Part shown: piece by piece, positions 1 to 9,199 of the stretch
How the letters are laid out: each line of letters starts with the position of its first letter
Numbering within the stretch: the first letter of the stretch is position 1
DNA from: Gordonia alkanivorans NBRC 16433
GTDB taxonomy: Bacteria; Actinomycetota; Actinomycetes; Mycobacteriales; Mycobacteriaceae
Length of the DNA stretch: 56,765 bases
Reading direction: 5' to 3'
NCBI RefSeq assembly: GCF_000225505.1
Contig: NZ_BACI01000030.1
Span: forward strand, 1 to 56,765
Position numbers and translations under genes: made by a program
Notes under the pieces: generated by a model
What the model was told of the DNA's origin: nothing
Database searches by the model: none
What the model saw: only the letters and a program-made list of their open reading frames with translations

Positions 1-88
1 GATGGGGGGTGCGTTTGCCGAAAAGTGGTGGGCTTGTCGGAGCTGGCATCCTGGAGACAGCACCACGTCGGACAGCCAGGAGTGAACA

Positions 89-1564
89 GTGACCGCACCA
101 GACCGCGTCGACGTCCTCATCATCGGAGCCGGGATCTCGGGCATCGGGGCCGCCCGCTACCTACGGACCAAGCGTCCGTCGAAGACGTTCACCATTGTCG
201 AGGCTCGTGCAGCCGCCGGCGGAACCTGGGACCTCTTCCGTTACCCGGGCATCCGCTCGGACTCGGACCTGCACACCTTCGGCTACGAGTTCAAGCCGTG
301 GACCGACAAGCAGGCGATCGCCGACGCCCCGCGAATTCTCGACTACCTCCACGAGACGATCGAGGAGAACGACCTCACCGGCCACATCCGGTACCACCAC
401 AAGGTCATGGCCGCCGCCTGGTCCTCCGACGACGCACGGTGGCTCGTCGACCTCGAGCGCACCGACACCGGGGAGCGGACGCAGATCAGCGCGCGGTGGA
501 TCTTCTGCGGTTCGGGCTATTACGACTACGACGAGGGATTCAGTCCCGACTTCGCCGGCGAGGACCGCTTCCGCGGTCAGATCGTGCACCCGCAGCACTG
601 GCCGGAGGATCTCGACTACGCCGGGAAGCGGGTCGTGGTGATCGGAAGCGGTGCGACGGCCGTGACGCTGCTGCCCGCAATGGCCGAGGAGGCCGCGCAC
701 GTGACGATGCTGCAGCGCACGCCGACCTACGTCATCCCGTTGCCGCGTGAAGACGCAATTGCCAACTCGCTGAAGAAGATCTTCGGCGACGAGCGGGGAT
801 ATGCGCTCACTCGGCAGAAGAACGTCGCGCAGCAGCGAATCCTGTTCGAACTGTGTCAGCGGTTCCCCCAGGTGGCGCGACGAATGATCCGGAAGATCAA
901 CAAGTCTCAACTCCCGGAGGACTTTCCGGTCGACGTCCACTTCAACCCGCCCTACGACCCGTGGGATCAGCGCCTGTGCGTGGTGCCCGACGCTGATCTC
1001 TTCCGCACCATCCGGTCGGGCAAGGCGTCGATCGTCACCGACCGGATCACGTCGTTCACCGAGACCGGCATCCTCCTGCGGAGTGGCGCCGAACTCGAAG
1101 CCGACATCATCGTCACCGCAACGGGACTCAACATCAAGATCATCGGCGGCATCGACCTCACCGTCGACGGCAACCCGGTCTCGCTACCGGACACCGTCGT
1201 CTACCGCGGGATCATGCTGTCCGATGTGCCGAACTTCGCACTGGCCATCGGGTACACCAACGCATCCTGGACACTGAAGATCGGGTTGCTGTGCCAGTAC
1301 TTCTGTAAGTTGCTCGGGTACATGGACTCTCACGGTCACGACGCGGTGTGGCCGGTAGCCGACCCGGGCATGCCCACCCGGCCGTTGCTCGACTTCGGCG
1401 CCGGGTACGTCCAGCGCGCTCTCGACACCCTGCCGAAACAGGGACCGCACACCCCGTGGGTGATGTCGATGAGCTACTACGCCGATCGTCGCCTGTTCAA
1501 AGGCGATGTCGCCGACGAGAATCTACGGTTTGCGCAGGCGCGGCAACCGGAGGTTCTCACGTAG
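89..1564 (+). CDS. EthA-like flavin-dependent Baeyer-Villiger monooxygenase
   Basis: Predicted FAD- and NADPH-dependent monooxygenase that inserts oxygen next to a carbonyl or oxidises a heteroatom. The 491-residue length matches mycobacterial EthA, and I recognise close similarity along the chain. The N-terminal FAD Rossmann motif GAGISG is at residues 13-18. The Baeyer-Villiger fingerprint F-x-G-x3-H-x3-W-P starts at F161, and a second nucleotide-binding GSGATA motif follows near residue 188. The start is a GTG with an AGGAG ribosome site 6 nt upstream. The gene stands alone, convergent with an antiporter gene, and no EthR-like regulator is adjacent. The subclass is well supported; the substrate cannot be told from sequence. 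Confidence 0.93.
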   Translation: MTAPDRVDVLIIGAGISGIGAARYLRTKRPSKTFTIVEARAAAGGTWDLFRYPGIRSDSDLHTFGYEFKPWTDKQAIADAPRILDYLHETIEENDLTGHIRYHHKVMAAAWSSDDARWLVDLERTDTGERTQISARWIFCGSGYYDYDEGFSPDFAGEDRFRGQIVHPQHWPEDLDYAGKRVVVIGSGATAVTLLPAMAEEAAHVTMLQRTPTYVIPLPREDAIANSLKKIFGDERGYALTRQKNVAQQRILFELCQRFPQVARRMIRKINKSQLPEDFPVDVHFNPPYDPWDQRLCVVPDADLFRTIRSGKASIVTDRITSFTETGILLRSGAELEADIIVTATGLNIKIIGGIDLTVDGNPVSLPDTVVYRGIMLSDVPNFALAIGYTNASWTLKIGLLCQYFCKLLGYMDSHGHDAVWPVADPGMPTRPLLDFGAGYVQRALDTLPKQGPHTPWVMSMSYYADRRLFKGDVADENLRFAQARQPEVLT

Positions 1565-1621
1565 GAAACACGGACAGAACGACATACCTCGCCGGCTTCA
1601 CCTGTCGGGCAAGCGAAACAA

Positions 1622-2836
1622 TCAGTCGAACTCTAAGTCCTTCGCGGCCTCTCGCCGGTTCAGTCGCTGGGCCACGACACCCACCCCGAAGCCGTGCAAC
1701 ACGACACTCGCCAGGACCGTCACAGTCATCGCATACAGCGTCTCGTTGGCGACCATGCCGTCGAGTTCGTTGAAAGCAAGGAGACCGAAGACGATCGACG
1801 CGGTTCCGCGTGGCCCGAGGACGCCGATCAGAAGTCGATCACGTGGGCCGATGTCGGTGCGCAGCAGCGCGAGGTAGACGGGAACGATCCGGAGGACGGT
1901 CAGCGCGGCGAGGGCCAGAACGACGATCTGCCAGACGAACCCGAGTTCGAAGACCAGCACGGCGGCACAGCCGAAGACGAACCACATCGTGAGGGCCGCG
2001 AGCGCACTGACATCGTCGGCGAGGCGCAGTTGCTCGTCGCCCGGACCGTCGGCCCGTGCCGCCTTGTAGGCGATACCGCAAAGGAATGCCGCCACGAAGC
2101 CGTTGCCGCCGAGTTGCACCGAACATCCGTAGGCGAGGATCGGGATGAGGACGAGACTGATCCGGATGGACTGTTCGGTGGCGAGCCCGCGGCGAATGGT
2201 GAAGTTCGTCAGTCGCGCGGCGAGGAGTCCGATGACGCTGCCCGCCAACACCGCCCACAGCGCAGACGGCACCGCCTGTTCGAGTGCTTCGGCGGGGGAG
2301 GAGGCGTGCTTGTGGTCGCCTGCGAGCGTCAGGGCGAAGACGAAGAGCGGCGCGATGATGCCGTCGTTGTAACCGCTCTCGATGTTCAGCAGGTGTCGCA
2401 CCCGCGTGGGGAACCGCCGATCACGTACCAGCGACGAGGCGGGCGTCAGGTCCATCGGGGTCACCACGCAGGCGATCAGCAGCGCGACGCCGACCGCCAT
2501 CGACGGCAGGAGCGCGACACCCAGCAGGGTCGCCAGGGCGACCGACAGCGGCATCGCAATGAGCAACAGCCGCAGAGATGTTCGACGTTCACCGGCGAAG
2601 TAGCCGCCTCGCACTTCGATGGCGTCGACGAACAACAGGAGAGCCAGGATCAGTTCGACGAAGGGTTCGGCTGCGTCGGTGTCGAGTGCGTTGCCGATGG
2701 AGTTGTTCGTGGTCAGCCCGATCACGAGGCCGGCGACCACCATCACGATGGCCCCGGAGATCTGGAGCCGCGACAACCGGCCCGCGACCAGGGTCCACCC
2801 GACGATCACCACGATCGCGATCAGTGCGGGAGTCAT
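1622..2836 (-). CDS. CPA1-type cation:proton antiporter
   Basis: A 404-residue polytopic membrane protein of the sodium/proton antiporter (CPA1) type, expected to exchange Na+ or K+ for H+ across the cytoplasmic membrane. About a dozen hydrophobic segments run from the N-terminus (residues 1-20) to near residue 390. A polar stretch around ESGYNDGI, near residues 153-160, resembles the conserved ion-binding region of the family. The start is an ATG preceded by GAGG, with a TAAGAT -10-like box further upstream. It converges on the monooxygenase gene and is divergent from the DUF1622 gene. Confidence 0.85.
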   Translation of the reverse strand: MTPALIAIVVIVGWTLVAGRLSRLQISGAIVMVVAGLVIGLTTNNSIGNALDTDAAEPFVELILALLLFVDAIEVRGGYFAGERRTSLRLLLIAMPLSVALATLLGVALLPSMAVGVALLIACVVTPMDLTPASSLVRDRRFPTRVRHLLNIESGYNDGIIAPLFVFALTLAGDHKHASSPAEALEQAVPSALWAVLAGSVIGLLAARLTNFTIRRGLATEQSIRISLVLIPILAYGCSVQLGGNGFVAAFLCGIAYKAARADGPGDEQLRLADDVSALAALTMWFVFGCAAVLVFELGFVWQIVVLALAALTVLRIVPVYLALLRTDIGPRDRLLIGVLGPRGTASIVFGLLAFNELDGMVANETLYAMTVTVLASVVLHGFGVGVVAQRLNRREAAKDLEFD

Positions 2837-3009
2837 CGACCTCGCCCACGTGACAGCATTGTCGGATCTTATCCCGGCCGGCCGCGCTGATCAGGTAGGT
2901 CGCAGCGAGATCAGTGCACGTGAGGCAGCTTCGCCACGTCGTGAATCCATGAAGTCGGCTCGCTCCGGACAGCCGTTGCACACGGGTGGACGCGGATAGG
3001 CTGACGTGC

Positions 3010-3429
3010 ATGGAGTTCGAGGACATCTTCACCGCGGTGGCGGTCGCATTCGAAGCGCTCGGCGCACTGGCCATGATCACCGGCTTCATCATCGCGCTCG
3101 TCCTCGGTGCGCGGTCGTTGTCCCGCAGGGAATCCGGCAGCGAAGCCTTCTCGATCCTCCGGACAACCCTGGGCTCAGCCATCCTCCTCGGTCTCGAGAT
3201 CCTCGTCGCCGCAGACCTCATCCGGACGATCACCTCGAAGCCCTCGATCGAGGACGCACTGATCCTCGGGATCATCGTGGTGATCCGGACGGTGCTGTCG
3301 ATGTCCATTCAGATCGAGATCGAGGGCACTCTGCCGTGGCGGCGGGCGGTGCTGACCAACGGCGGTCAGTTGCTGAGCAAGGCGGTGGCACGTGACGCGG
3401 CCGCGAGTCGAGCGGTCGAAGAATCGTGA
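3010..3429 (+). CDS. DUF1622 family small membrane protein
   Basis: A 139-residue integral membrane protein of unknown function with three hydrophobic segments, near residues 10-38, 57-75 and 85-105. It resembles the DUF1622 family. I place the start at the ATG at 3010 and not at the in-frame GTG at 2986, because a TAGGCT box (2997-3002) lies exactly 7 nt before the ATG, which fits a leaderless transcript. No RBS is visible. It is divergent from the antiporter gene. Confidence 0.75.
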   Translation: MEFEDIFTAVAVAFEALGALAMITGFIIALVLGARSLSRRESGSEAFSILRTTLGSAILLGLEILVAADLIRTITSKPSIEDALILGIIVVIRTVLSMSIQIEIEGTLPWRRAVLTNGGQLLSKAVARDAAASRAVEES

Positions 3430-3484
3430 TCGGCTGATCGACAACGCGTTCGGACGCCTACCAGATGCGCCTCGGGATGAGGAG

Positions 3485-4462
3485 TCAGCCGGTGACCCGG
3501 AATTGACGGCGATAACTGGTCGGCGACGTCGCGAACGTCGCCGCGAAGTTCTGTCGCATCGTCACGCTGCTGCCGAAGCCGCATCGTTCGGCGATGGCGT
3601 CCATTCCGAGGTCGGTGGTCTCGAGGAGAACCCGGGCACGATCGAGGCGCTGCCGAAGAATCCACTGCGCAGGCGTCGTTCCGGTGACCATCCTGAAGTT
3701 CCGCACGAAGCTCCGGGTACTCATGGCGGCCCGGGAGGCGAGATGTTGCACGGTGAGCGAGTCGTCGAGATGCTGCGCGGCCCACTCCATGAGTTCGCCG
3801 ATCGGGTTGCCTGTTGCCGTCACCGGGACGGGCTGTCGGGTGTATTGCGCCTGACCGCCGTCCCGGTGCGGCGCGACGACCAGGCGGCGGGCGACGTCGT
3901 TGGCGACGTCGGCACCCAACCGTTCGCGGACGAGGTGCAGGCAGGCGTCGATCGCCGACGCCGTGCCCGCTGACGTCAAGACGTCACCGTGGTCCACGTA
4001 CAGTACGAGTGAGTCGAGCGGGATGTCGTTGTGGCGCTTGCGTAACGCGTCCATCGCCGCCCAGTGGGTCACCGCCGAACGTCCAGACAGCAGGCCGGCG
4101 TCGGCGACCGGGATCGCGCCGAGACACAGCCCGACGATGACCGCGCCACGGTCGTGGCCGTCGATGAGGATCTGGCGGAGAGAGGCGTCGAGCGGCGGGA
4201 GATCCTCGGGCCAGGACGGCACGACGATCATGTCCGCATCTGCGGCAGCCTACGGTCCCACAAGACCGGAGATCTTGTACCCCTCGCCGACGCCGACCTC
4301 GCCGCCGGCCGCACTCCACAAGACAGTGGTCCACGATGATCCCGGGTCCGTTCTCGCGGTCTCACCGAAGACCAGCTGCGGTGCGGCGAGATGGAACATC
4401 GAGATGCCGTCGAAGACATAGACTGCGATTCGCATTGGCCAGATCCCATCGAAAGTAGGCAT
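3485..4462 (-). pseudogene. GlxA-type AraC regulator interrupted by an in-frame TAG
   Basis: DJ-1/PfpI-like domain followed by a C-terminal AraC helix-turn-helix pair, the architecture of GlxA/FtrA regulators. The start at 4462 has a GGGAG ribosome site 8 nt upstream. The first 70 codons encode the start of the PfpI domain and end at a TAG (4252-4250). The same frame then resumes, with the MIVVPSW strand only seven codons later. Restoring one sense codon gives a continuous protein of about 325 residues, so this is a point nonsense mutation or a base-call error, not a frameshift. The region after the ATG at 4231 could be translated alone as a truncated protein. It is divergent from an isochorismatase-family gene, a frequent partner of such regulators. 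Confidence 0.85.
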
Positions 4463-4550
4463 TCGTGCCACTCCCGACCGTACTCTGCGACGACGCATAG
4501 TGAGGTGGTCGGTCGACACCCCCGGCCGCCGACAGATGGGAGACCCGACC

Positions 4551-5186
4551 ATGACCACGATCCGCCGCGCACTGATCCTCGTCGACGTCCAGAACCAGTA
4601 CTTCGACGGCCCGCTGGCCATTCAGTACCCGCCTCGTGACATGAGCGTGCAGAACATCGTCCGACTCATCGACCACGCGAAGGAGCAGCGCATCCCGGTG
4701 GTGGCCGTTCAGCACACGTACCCGGCCGACGCGCCGGCGTTCGCGGAGGGGTCGCGATCGTGGGAACTGCACCCGGACGTCGCCTCGCGGGCGACACCGT
4801 CGTGGAAGCGGGTGCGCAAGATCCACGGCAGCGTGTTCGCCGGGACCGACCTGGCGGAGTGGCTGCGGGCGCAGGACGTGAACACGGTGACGTTCGCCGG
4901 CTACATGACGAACAACTGCGACCTGGCCTCGGCCGCGGGCGCCGAGGAACTGGGCATCGCCGCCGAGGTGGTCTCCGACGCGACCGGCGCCATCCACATC
5001 GCGAACGCCGCCGGGAAGGCCTCGGCCGAGCAGGTTCACAACACGCTGATGGCGATCCTCCACTCCAACTTCGCCGCGGTCGCCACCACCGATCAATGGA
5101 TCGACGCCAGCGCCGGTGGAGACCCGCTCGACAAAGACGATCTGGCGTCCTCAGCCGTGGAAGGGCAGCGGGCATTCGGCGCCTGA
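4551..5186 (+). CDS. Isochorismatase-family cysteine hydrolase
   Basis: A 211-residue hydrolase of the isochorismatase fold, a family that includes nicotinamidases and other amidases. The likely catalytic triad is visible: D12 in LVDVQN, K90 before IHGS, and C123 in the YMTNNCD motif, followed by the usual glycine/alanine-rich helix. The ATG at 4551 is preceded by GGGAG about 9 nt upstream. It is divergent from the broken GlxA-type regulator, which may once have controlled it. The substrate is unknown. Confidence 0.88.
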   Translation: MTTIRRALILVDVQNQYFDGPLAIQYPPRDMSVQNIVRLIDHAKEQRIPVVAVQHTYPADAPAFAEGSRSWELHPDVASRATPSWKRVRKIHGSVFAGTDLAEWLRAQDVNTVTFAGYMTNNCDLASAAGAEELGIAAEVVSDATGAIHIANAAGKASAEQVHNTLMAILHSNFAAVATTDQWIDASAGGDPLDKDDLASSAVEGQRAFGA

Positions 5187-5200
5187 CGAGCGCGGTTTTA

Positions 5201-5250
5201 TATGTCGACCGTCATAGAGTAGCGTGCACTGCGTTATAGCGGTCGTCATA
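5201..5250. promoter_or_regulatory. Two operator-like dyads before the thioesterase gene
   Basis: Two 16-bp sites, TATGTCGACCGTCATA (5201-5216) and TATAGCGGTCGTCATA (5235-5250), agree at 12 of 16 positions. Each is an imperfect palindrome of the form TATGACG-NN-CGTCATA, and they start 34 bp apart, about three helical turns. They lie 24-73 bp before the thioesterase start. This looks like a tandem site for a dimeric repressor, possibly TetR-type; no regulator gene is adjacent. Confidence 0.5.
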
Positions 5251-5273
5251 GTCGCGTGAGGAAGAGTCCTGCC

Positions 5274-6062
5274 ATGCCCACACTCGCCGAACTCGTCTCG
5301 GGTTTCGATCCGACCTCGGAATTCGTCGTCCCCACCCAGTGGACGCAGGGTCGTACCGCTTACGGCGGGCTGACCGCGGCCATGTCGGTACTCGCCGCGC
5401 AGCTGACCGAGGGTAAGCCGCTACCGCCACTGAAGTCGGCACAGTTCCTGCTCAGCGCGCCGGTCGTCGACGCCGCGACGTTCACCGCCCGCCGACTCCG
5501 CGAAGGGCGATCAGCCTCGAGCGTCGCCGTCGAAACCGTGAGCGGGGGACAGATCGCCGCGCACGCGTCGCTGATCTTCGCGCAGCCGCGTCCGAGTGCG
5601 ATCAGCCATGACCTCGTCGGCGCTCCCGAGGTTCCGGCACCCGAGGATTGTGGGCCGTTCGGCGACGCCTCGGCGCCCCTTCGTCCGGCGTTCGTCGACA
5701 ACGTCGAGATGGTTCGGGCGGGTGGGACCGTCCCGCTGGGTGACGACGGGGACCCGCGGTTCCTCGCCTGGGTGCGGCATCGCGGTGCCGAGGGAGTGGA
5801 TCCGACGATCGCGCTGGTCGCCCTCGCCGACGCCCTGCCGCCGGCGACCACGGCCGCGTTCACCGAGTGGGCGCCGATCAGCACGATGAGCTGGTCGCTG
5901 CACATCTGCACCGACGACCTGCCGAAGCCGACGGACTGGATGCTCCTGGAATCGTCGAGCACCTTCACGCGCGACGGCTACTCCCATCAGTCGATGACCC
6001 TGTGGGACAGTGCATCGCGTCCGATCATCCAGGCCTCACAGACGGTTGCGCTGTTCGCCTGA
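5274..6062 (+). CDS. Acyl-CoA thioesterase-like protein (TesB/4HBT-3 type)
   Basis: A 262-residue protein resembling double-hotdog acyl-CoA thioesterases. The N-terminal hotdog half has the helix-entry signature QGRTAYGGL near residue 24, and the second half ends with a strand containing the motif SHQSMTLWD near residue 238. It is predicted to hydrolyse acyl-CoA thioesters in the cytoplasm. I chose the ATG at 5274, with GAGGAAG about 9 nt upstream, over the GTG at 5256, which would overlap that ribosome site. The two dyads upstream suggest specific repression. Confidence 0.82.
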   Translation: MPTLAELVSGFDPTSEFVVPTQWTQGRTAYGGLTAAMSVLAAQLTEGKPLPPLKSAQFLLSAPVVDAATFTARRLREGRSASSVAVETVSGGQIAAHASLIFAQPRPSAISHDLVGAPEVPAPEDCGPFGDASAPLRPAFVDNVEMVRAGGTVPLGDDGDPRFLAWVRHRGAEGVDPTIALVALADALPPATTAAFTEWAPISTMSWSLHICTDDLPKPTDWMLLESSSTFTRDGYSHQSMTLWDSASRPIIQASQTVALFA

Positions 6063-6085
6063 CGAAGCCCGGAGAAGTGCGGCGT

Positions 6086-7157
6086 TCAACCGCCGTGGGA
6101 TTCCCTGAGGGCTCGGCCCTTCTCGATGTCTTCCTGGTGGATCTTCTCGTTCTTGTCCGAGACGGTGGTGTCGCGAGGGGGAAGCTGTAGCCGCTCTTCG
6201 GCAGCCATACCCGCCTGAAGCTGACGACCACGCTCGAGTTCGGCGTCGAACTCCGCGCCGAAGAGCAGGGCCAGATTGGTCAGCCACAACCACAGCAGGA
6301 AGACGATCACACCCGCCAGCGCGCCGTAGGTCTTGTTGTAGCTGCCGAAATTCGAGACGTAGAGAGCGAACGCCGCCGAGGCCACGATCCAGGTGACGAT
6401 CGCCAGGACTGCGCCCGCACTGATCCACCGGAACTTCGGTTGTTTCACATTCGGTGTCGCCCAGTACAAGACAGCGACGATCACCACCACGAAGACCAGC
6501 ACCACCGGCCAGCGCACGATGTTCCACACAGTCAGAGCGGTGCTGCCCAGACCGATCGCATCGCCGATGGAACGTGCGATCGGTCCACTGACCGCGAGCA
6601 TCAGCGCCACAGCAGCGGAGGATCAGGGCCACCAGCGTCACCAGCAGCATGGCGGGCCGCAGCTTCCAGATCGGACGGCCTTCATCGACCTCGTACATGC
6701 GGTTCATCGCACGACCGAATGCGCCGACATATCCCGACGCCGACCACAGAGCGCCGGCGAGACCGATCACGAGGGCGAGGCCTGCACTCGGCGCGGACAC
6801 GAGTTGTTCGACGGGTGCACGCAGCGTGTCCACCGCATCCGACGGGCCCAGGTCTTCGACCATCGTCAGCACCGCGTCAACCGTCTTCTCTCCCTGTCCG
6901 AAGACACCGAGCAGCGAGACCATGGCGAGCAGTGCGGGGAACAGTGACAGCACCGAGTAATAGGTGAGCGCGGCCGCCAGGTCGGTGCATTGATCACGGG
7001 AGAACTCGCGGGCCGTCTTTCGCAGCACGAACATCAGCGACGGCTTGGTGAGGTCGGTGGGCGATTCGGGCTTACGTGGATCGTCTGGATCGGCGAGAGT
7101 CGGGTCGTCTTCGACGTCCCGGCCGGCCTTGTCCATGGTCTGCTCGTCCTTGCTCAT
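6086..7157 (-). pseudogene. YihY/BrkB-family membrane protein, frameshifted
   Basis: YihY/virulence factor BrkB family inner-membrane protein of about 357 residues. The first frame runs from the ATG at 7157 through the conserved AALTYYSVLSLFPALLA region to VALIL near 6618. The second frame then continues from ALMLAVSGPIA to the end at 6086, including the family's FLLWLWLTNLALLFGAE segment. One extra base or two missing bases in the CTCCGCTGCTG stretch around 6612-6622 accounts for the break. Both halves look well conserved, so this may be recent or a sequencing error. The frameshift is certain from the two reading frames; its biological reality is not. Confidence 0.88.
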
Positions 7158-7238
7158 ACCCCGGTGTAGCCGCCGGGTTCGCAGACCAAACTCTCCATGC
7201 CTTGACCAGGCGGGACGGGGGAGCGCGCCCGGTGGCGG

Positions 7239-7898
7239 TCAGCCCGCGGAGGCGACCACACGTGACAGCGCGAGCTCGCGGCCGGCGATGCGCGCGTTCT
7301 CCTCGGCCTCGACCTTGAGCTCGGCCGCGATATCGGCGAAGGCATCGAGGGCAGGATTCACACCGACGAGCGTGAACTGACGTTTGACGATCCGGAGGTC
7401 GAGTCCCCAGACATCCTCCAGGACGCGGCGCAGCCACGGCGTCGAGTGGTCCCAGCCGTCCCTCGGCGTTCCCGGGTCGTAGTTGCCGCCCTGGGTCGTG
7501 ACCAGCACCGCGGGCTTGCCACGCAGCGCGGCCGGGTCGACGCCGATCCGCGGATCGGTAGCTGCGAGGTCGTACCAGCCCTTGAAGTGTTGGGAAACAC
7601 CGAAGTTGTAGAGCGGAACGGTGAGCAGCAACGCCTCGGCCCCGATGACCTCATCCGCGATCTCGGCGGCGAGGGCGACTGCCTCGCGTTGCGCAGCGTC
7701 GCGGTCGGCCGGCGGGACCGTTCCGGCGATCACGGCATCGCGCCACACAGTCGCGGAAACGGGATCGGTCGACAGATCTCGGCGTGTGACCGTCGAGTCC
7801 GGGTGAGCGCTGGTCCATTCGCGCTCGACGAGGTCGCCGAGGGCGCGGCTCGACGACGTGGAGGGGAGGATGCTGGCATCCAGACGGAACAAAGACAT
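7239..7898 (-). CDS. FMN-dependent NADH-azoreductase-like flavodoxin-fold reductase
   Basis: A 219-residue flavodoxin-fold NAD(P)H reductase of the azoreductase type. It has an N-terminal LDASILPSTSSSR phosphate-binding loop, the PLYNFGV motif followed by FKGWYD that packs against FMN, and a TTQGGNY segment near residue 135. It is expected to reduce quinones or azo compounds with NADH in the cytoplasm. It is divergent from an HxlR-family regulator across a 96-bp gap, a common pairing for electrophile- or quinone-induced reductases, so regulation by that neighbour is likely. Confidence 0.88.
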   Translation of the reverse strand: MSLFRLDASILPSTSSSRALGDLVEREWTSAHPDSTVTRRDLSTDPVSATVWRDAVIAGTVPPADRDAAQREAVALAAEIADEVIGAEALLLTVPLYNFGVSQHFKGWYDLAATDPRIGVDPAALRGKPAVLVTTQGGNYDPGTPRDGWDHSTPWLRRVLEDVWGLDLRIVKRQFTLVGVNPALDAFADIAAELKVEAEENARIAGRELALSRVVASAG

Positions 7899-7931
7899 TC
7901 GAACTCCTCGGGAGCAACTAGGTATTTAGAA

Positions 7932-7943
7932 GTGACTACTCAC
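7932..7943. promoter_or_regulatory. Palindrome between azoreductase and HxlR genes
   Basis: GTGACTACTCAC is a dyad with GTGA/TCAC arms, centred in the 96-bp divergent gap. A GGTAGTACC segment follows at 7946-7954. HxlR-type regulators bind short dyads in such gaps, so this is a candidate operator. The assignment is inference from position and symmetry only. Confidence 0.35.
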
Positions 7944-7994
7944 AAGGTAGTACCGTCGTCGTCGAAGCGCCACCGGGCGACTAGGATGTGGTCG

Positions 7995-8345
7995 ATGTCC
8001 GATATTTCCGCGACCGGCCACGCGCCGCGCACATGCGACGATGCGTTGCGTCGTGCGTTCGGCTTCCTGGGCAAGCGGTGGAACGGCATTCTCATCGCAA
8101 CGCTGATGAACGGACCGGCGGGGTTCGCCGAATTGCGTTGCGCCGTCGGAGGAATAAGCGATTCGGTGCTGTCCGGCCGACTCTCGGAACTGACCGCGGC
8201 CAATCTGGTGGAACGCCTGGTGGATCCCGGACCGCCGGTGTCGGTGTCCTATCAGCTCACCGAGTCGGGGCGCGCACTCATGCCGGCACTGACCGCCCTC
8301 ACCGCTTGGGCTTGGGAGAATCTGCCGCCGTCGGTGGCGGAGTAA
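7995..8345 (+). CDS. HxlR-family winged-helix regulator
   Basis: A 116-residue regulator with the HxlR pattern: an N-terminal cysteine (C14), the LGKRWNGILIATLMNGP helix, a winged helix with the motif ISDSVLSGRLSEL, and the wing SVSYQLTESG. It probably represses or activates the divergent azoreductase in response to thiol-reactive compounds. I chose the ATG at 7995, because a TAGGAT box lies 7 nt upstream, giving a leaderless start; the ATG at 7986 is an alternative. The single N-terminal Cys fits redox sensing, as known for some family members. Confidence 0.88.
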   Translation: MSDISATGHAPRTCDDALRRAFGFLGKRWNGILIATLMNGPAGFAELRCAVGGISDSVLSGRLSELTAANLVERLVDPGPPVSVSYQLTESGRALMPALTALTAWAWENLPPSVAE

Positions 8346-8354
8346 CTCGACGGA

Positions 8355-9086
8355 TCAGACTGCGATCCGACACACTTCGTCGACCACACCCTGCAGGTCG
8401 CCCTGGATCACCCTCGTCAGCGCGGCAGGCGTCTCGTCCTTGAAGCCGGTCAGGTCGACCGGATCCCCGAAGGTCACCATCGGTCGGGCCCGATCGCTCT
8501 CCGATGAGTAGGCGATACCGGCGGACACGAGCGTGACGTCGACGCCCGCTTTCAACGCACGGTAGGCGATGTGGCCGATCCCGGTTCCGAGCTTCTGCAA
8601 CCGGGTCACGTCACCCTCGTTGCAGGTTCCCTCGGGGAAGACGGCGATGCTGTCGCCGCGGACCATTCGCTCGACGCAGACGCCGAACATCTGCCGACCG
8701 GCCTCCGCGGCGGCCCGGACACCGTGGTCCTTCTGACGGAAGACCGGAATGCCGCCCAGGGTGTCGATCTTGCGTCGCTGCTCCGGGTCCTCGAAGAGTT
8801 CGTCTTTCGCCAGCACGCGCAGGTGACCGATGCGGGGACGAAGGGGTGAGCGGAAGCCTGCCGCCGCCAACACCAGCGGATCGCGCTCGGACACATGGTT
8901 GGCCGCGACCAGTAACGGTTTGCCGCTGCGGACCGCGCGAACCAGACGATCGCGGGCGGTGAACCCCACGACGGGCCTGATCTTGGCGGCGAGCACCCCG
9001 TACATCAACTTCGCGCGTACGCGATCCTGCTGGTGATCGAGGTAATGCGCGTATACGGCCTCAGACCGGGTGAGCTCCACATCCAC
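8355..9086 (-). CDS. 1-acyl-sn-glycerol-3-phosphate acyltransferase (PlsC-like)
   Basis: A 243-residue acyltransferase of the PlsC/LPLAT family, expected to acylate lysophosphatidate or a related acceptor at the membrane. The catalytic NHxxxxD motif appears as NHVSERD near residue 62, and the acceptor-binding FPEGT motif near residue 150. The start is a GTG at 9086 with a TACCGT box 7 nt upstream, suggesting a leaderless mRNA. It converges closely on the HxlR gene, with 9 bp between the stops. Confidence 0.88.
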   Translation of the reverse strand: MDVELTRSEAVYAHYLDHQQDRVRAKLMYGVLAAKIRPVVGFTARDRLVRAVRSGKPLLVAANHVSERDPLVLAAAGFRSPLRPRIGHLRVLAKDELFEDPEQRRKIDTLGGIPVFRQKDHGVRAAAEAGRQMFGVCVERMVRGDSIAVFPEGTCNEGDVTRLQKLGTGIGHIAYRALKAGVDVTLVSAGIAYSSESDRARPMVTFGDPVDLTGFKDETPAALTRVIQGDLQGVVDEVCRIAV

Positions 9087-9199
9087 GTAAGTTACGGTAC
9101 CGTAGGTTAGTTGTCATGCCCAAGGAACGGCGAAACCAGTCTGTCTGTGGACGACGAAGAACAGCAGGTGGGGGGCTTGAGTCCATGCCGGGGCGATGT

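Noticed and set aside
1694..2890. Long plus-strand frame opposite the antiporter gene
   Set aside because: Composition is Arg/Gln/Asp-rich without domains; the opposite strand encodes a clear transporter. Typical GC-rich shadow.
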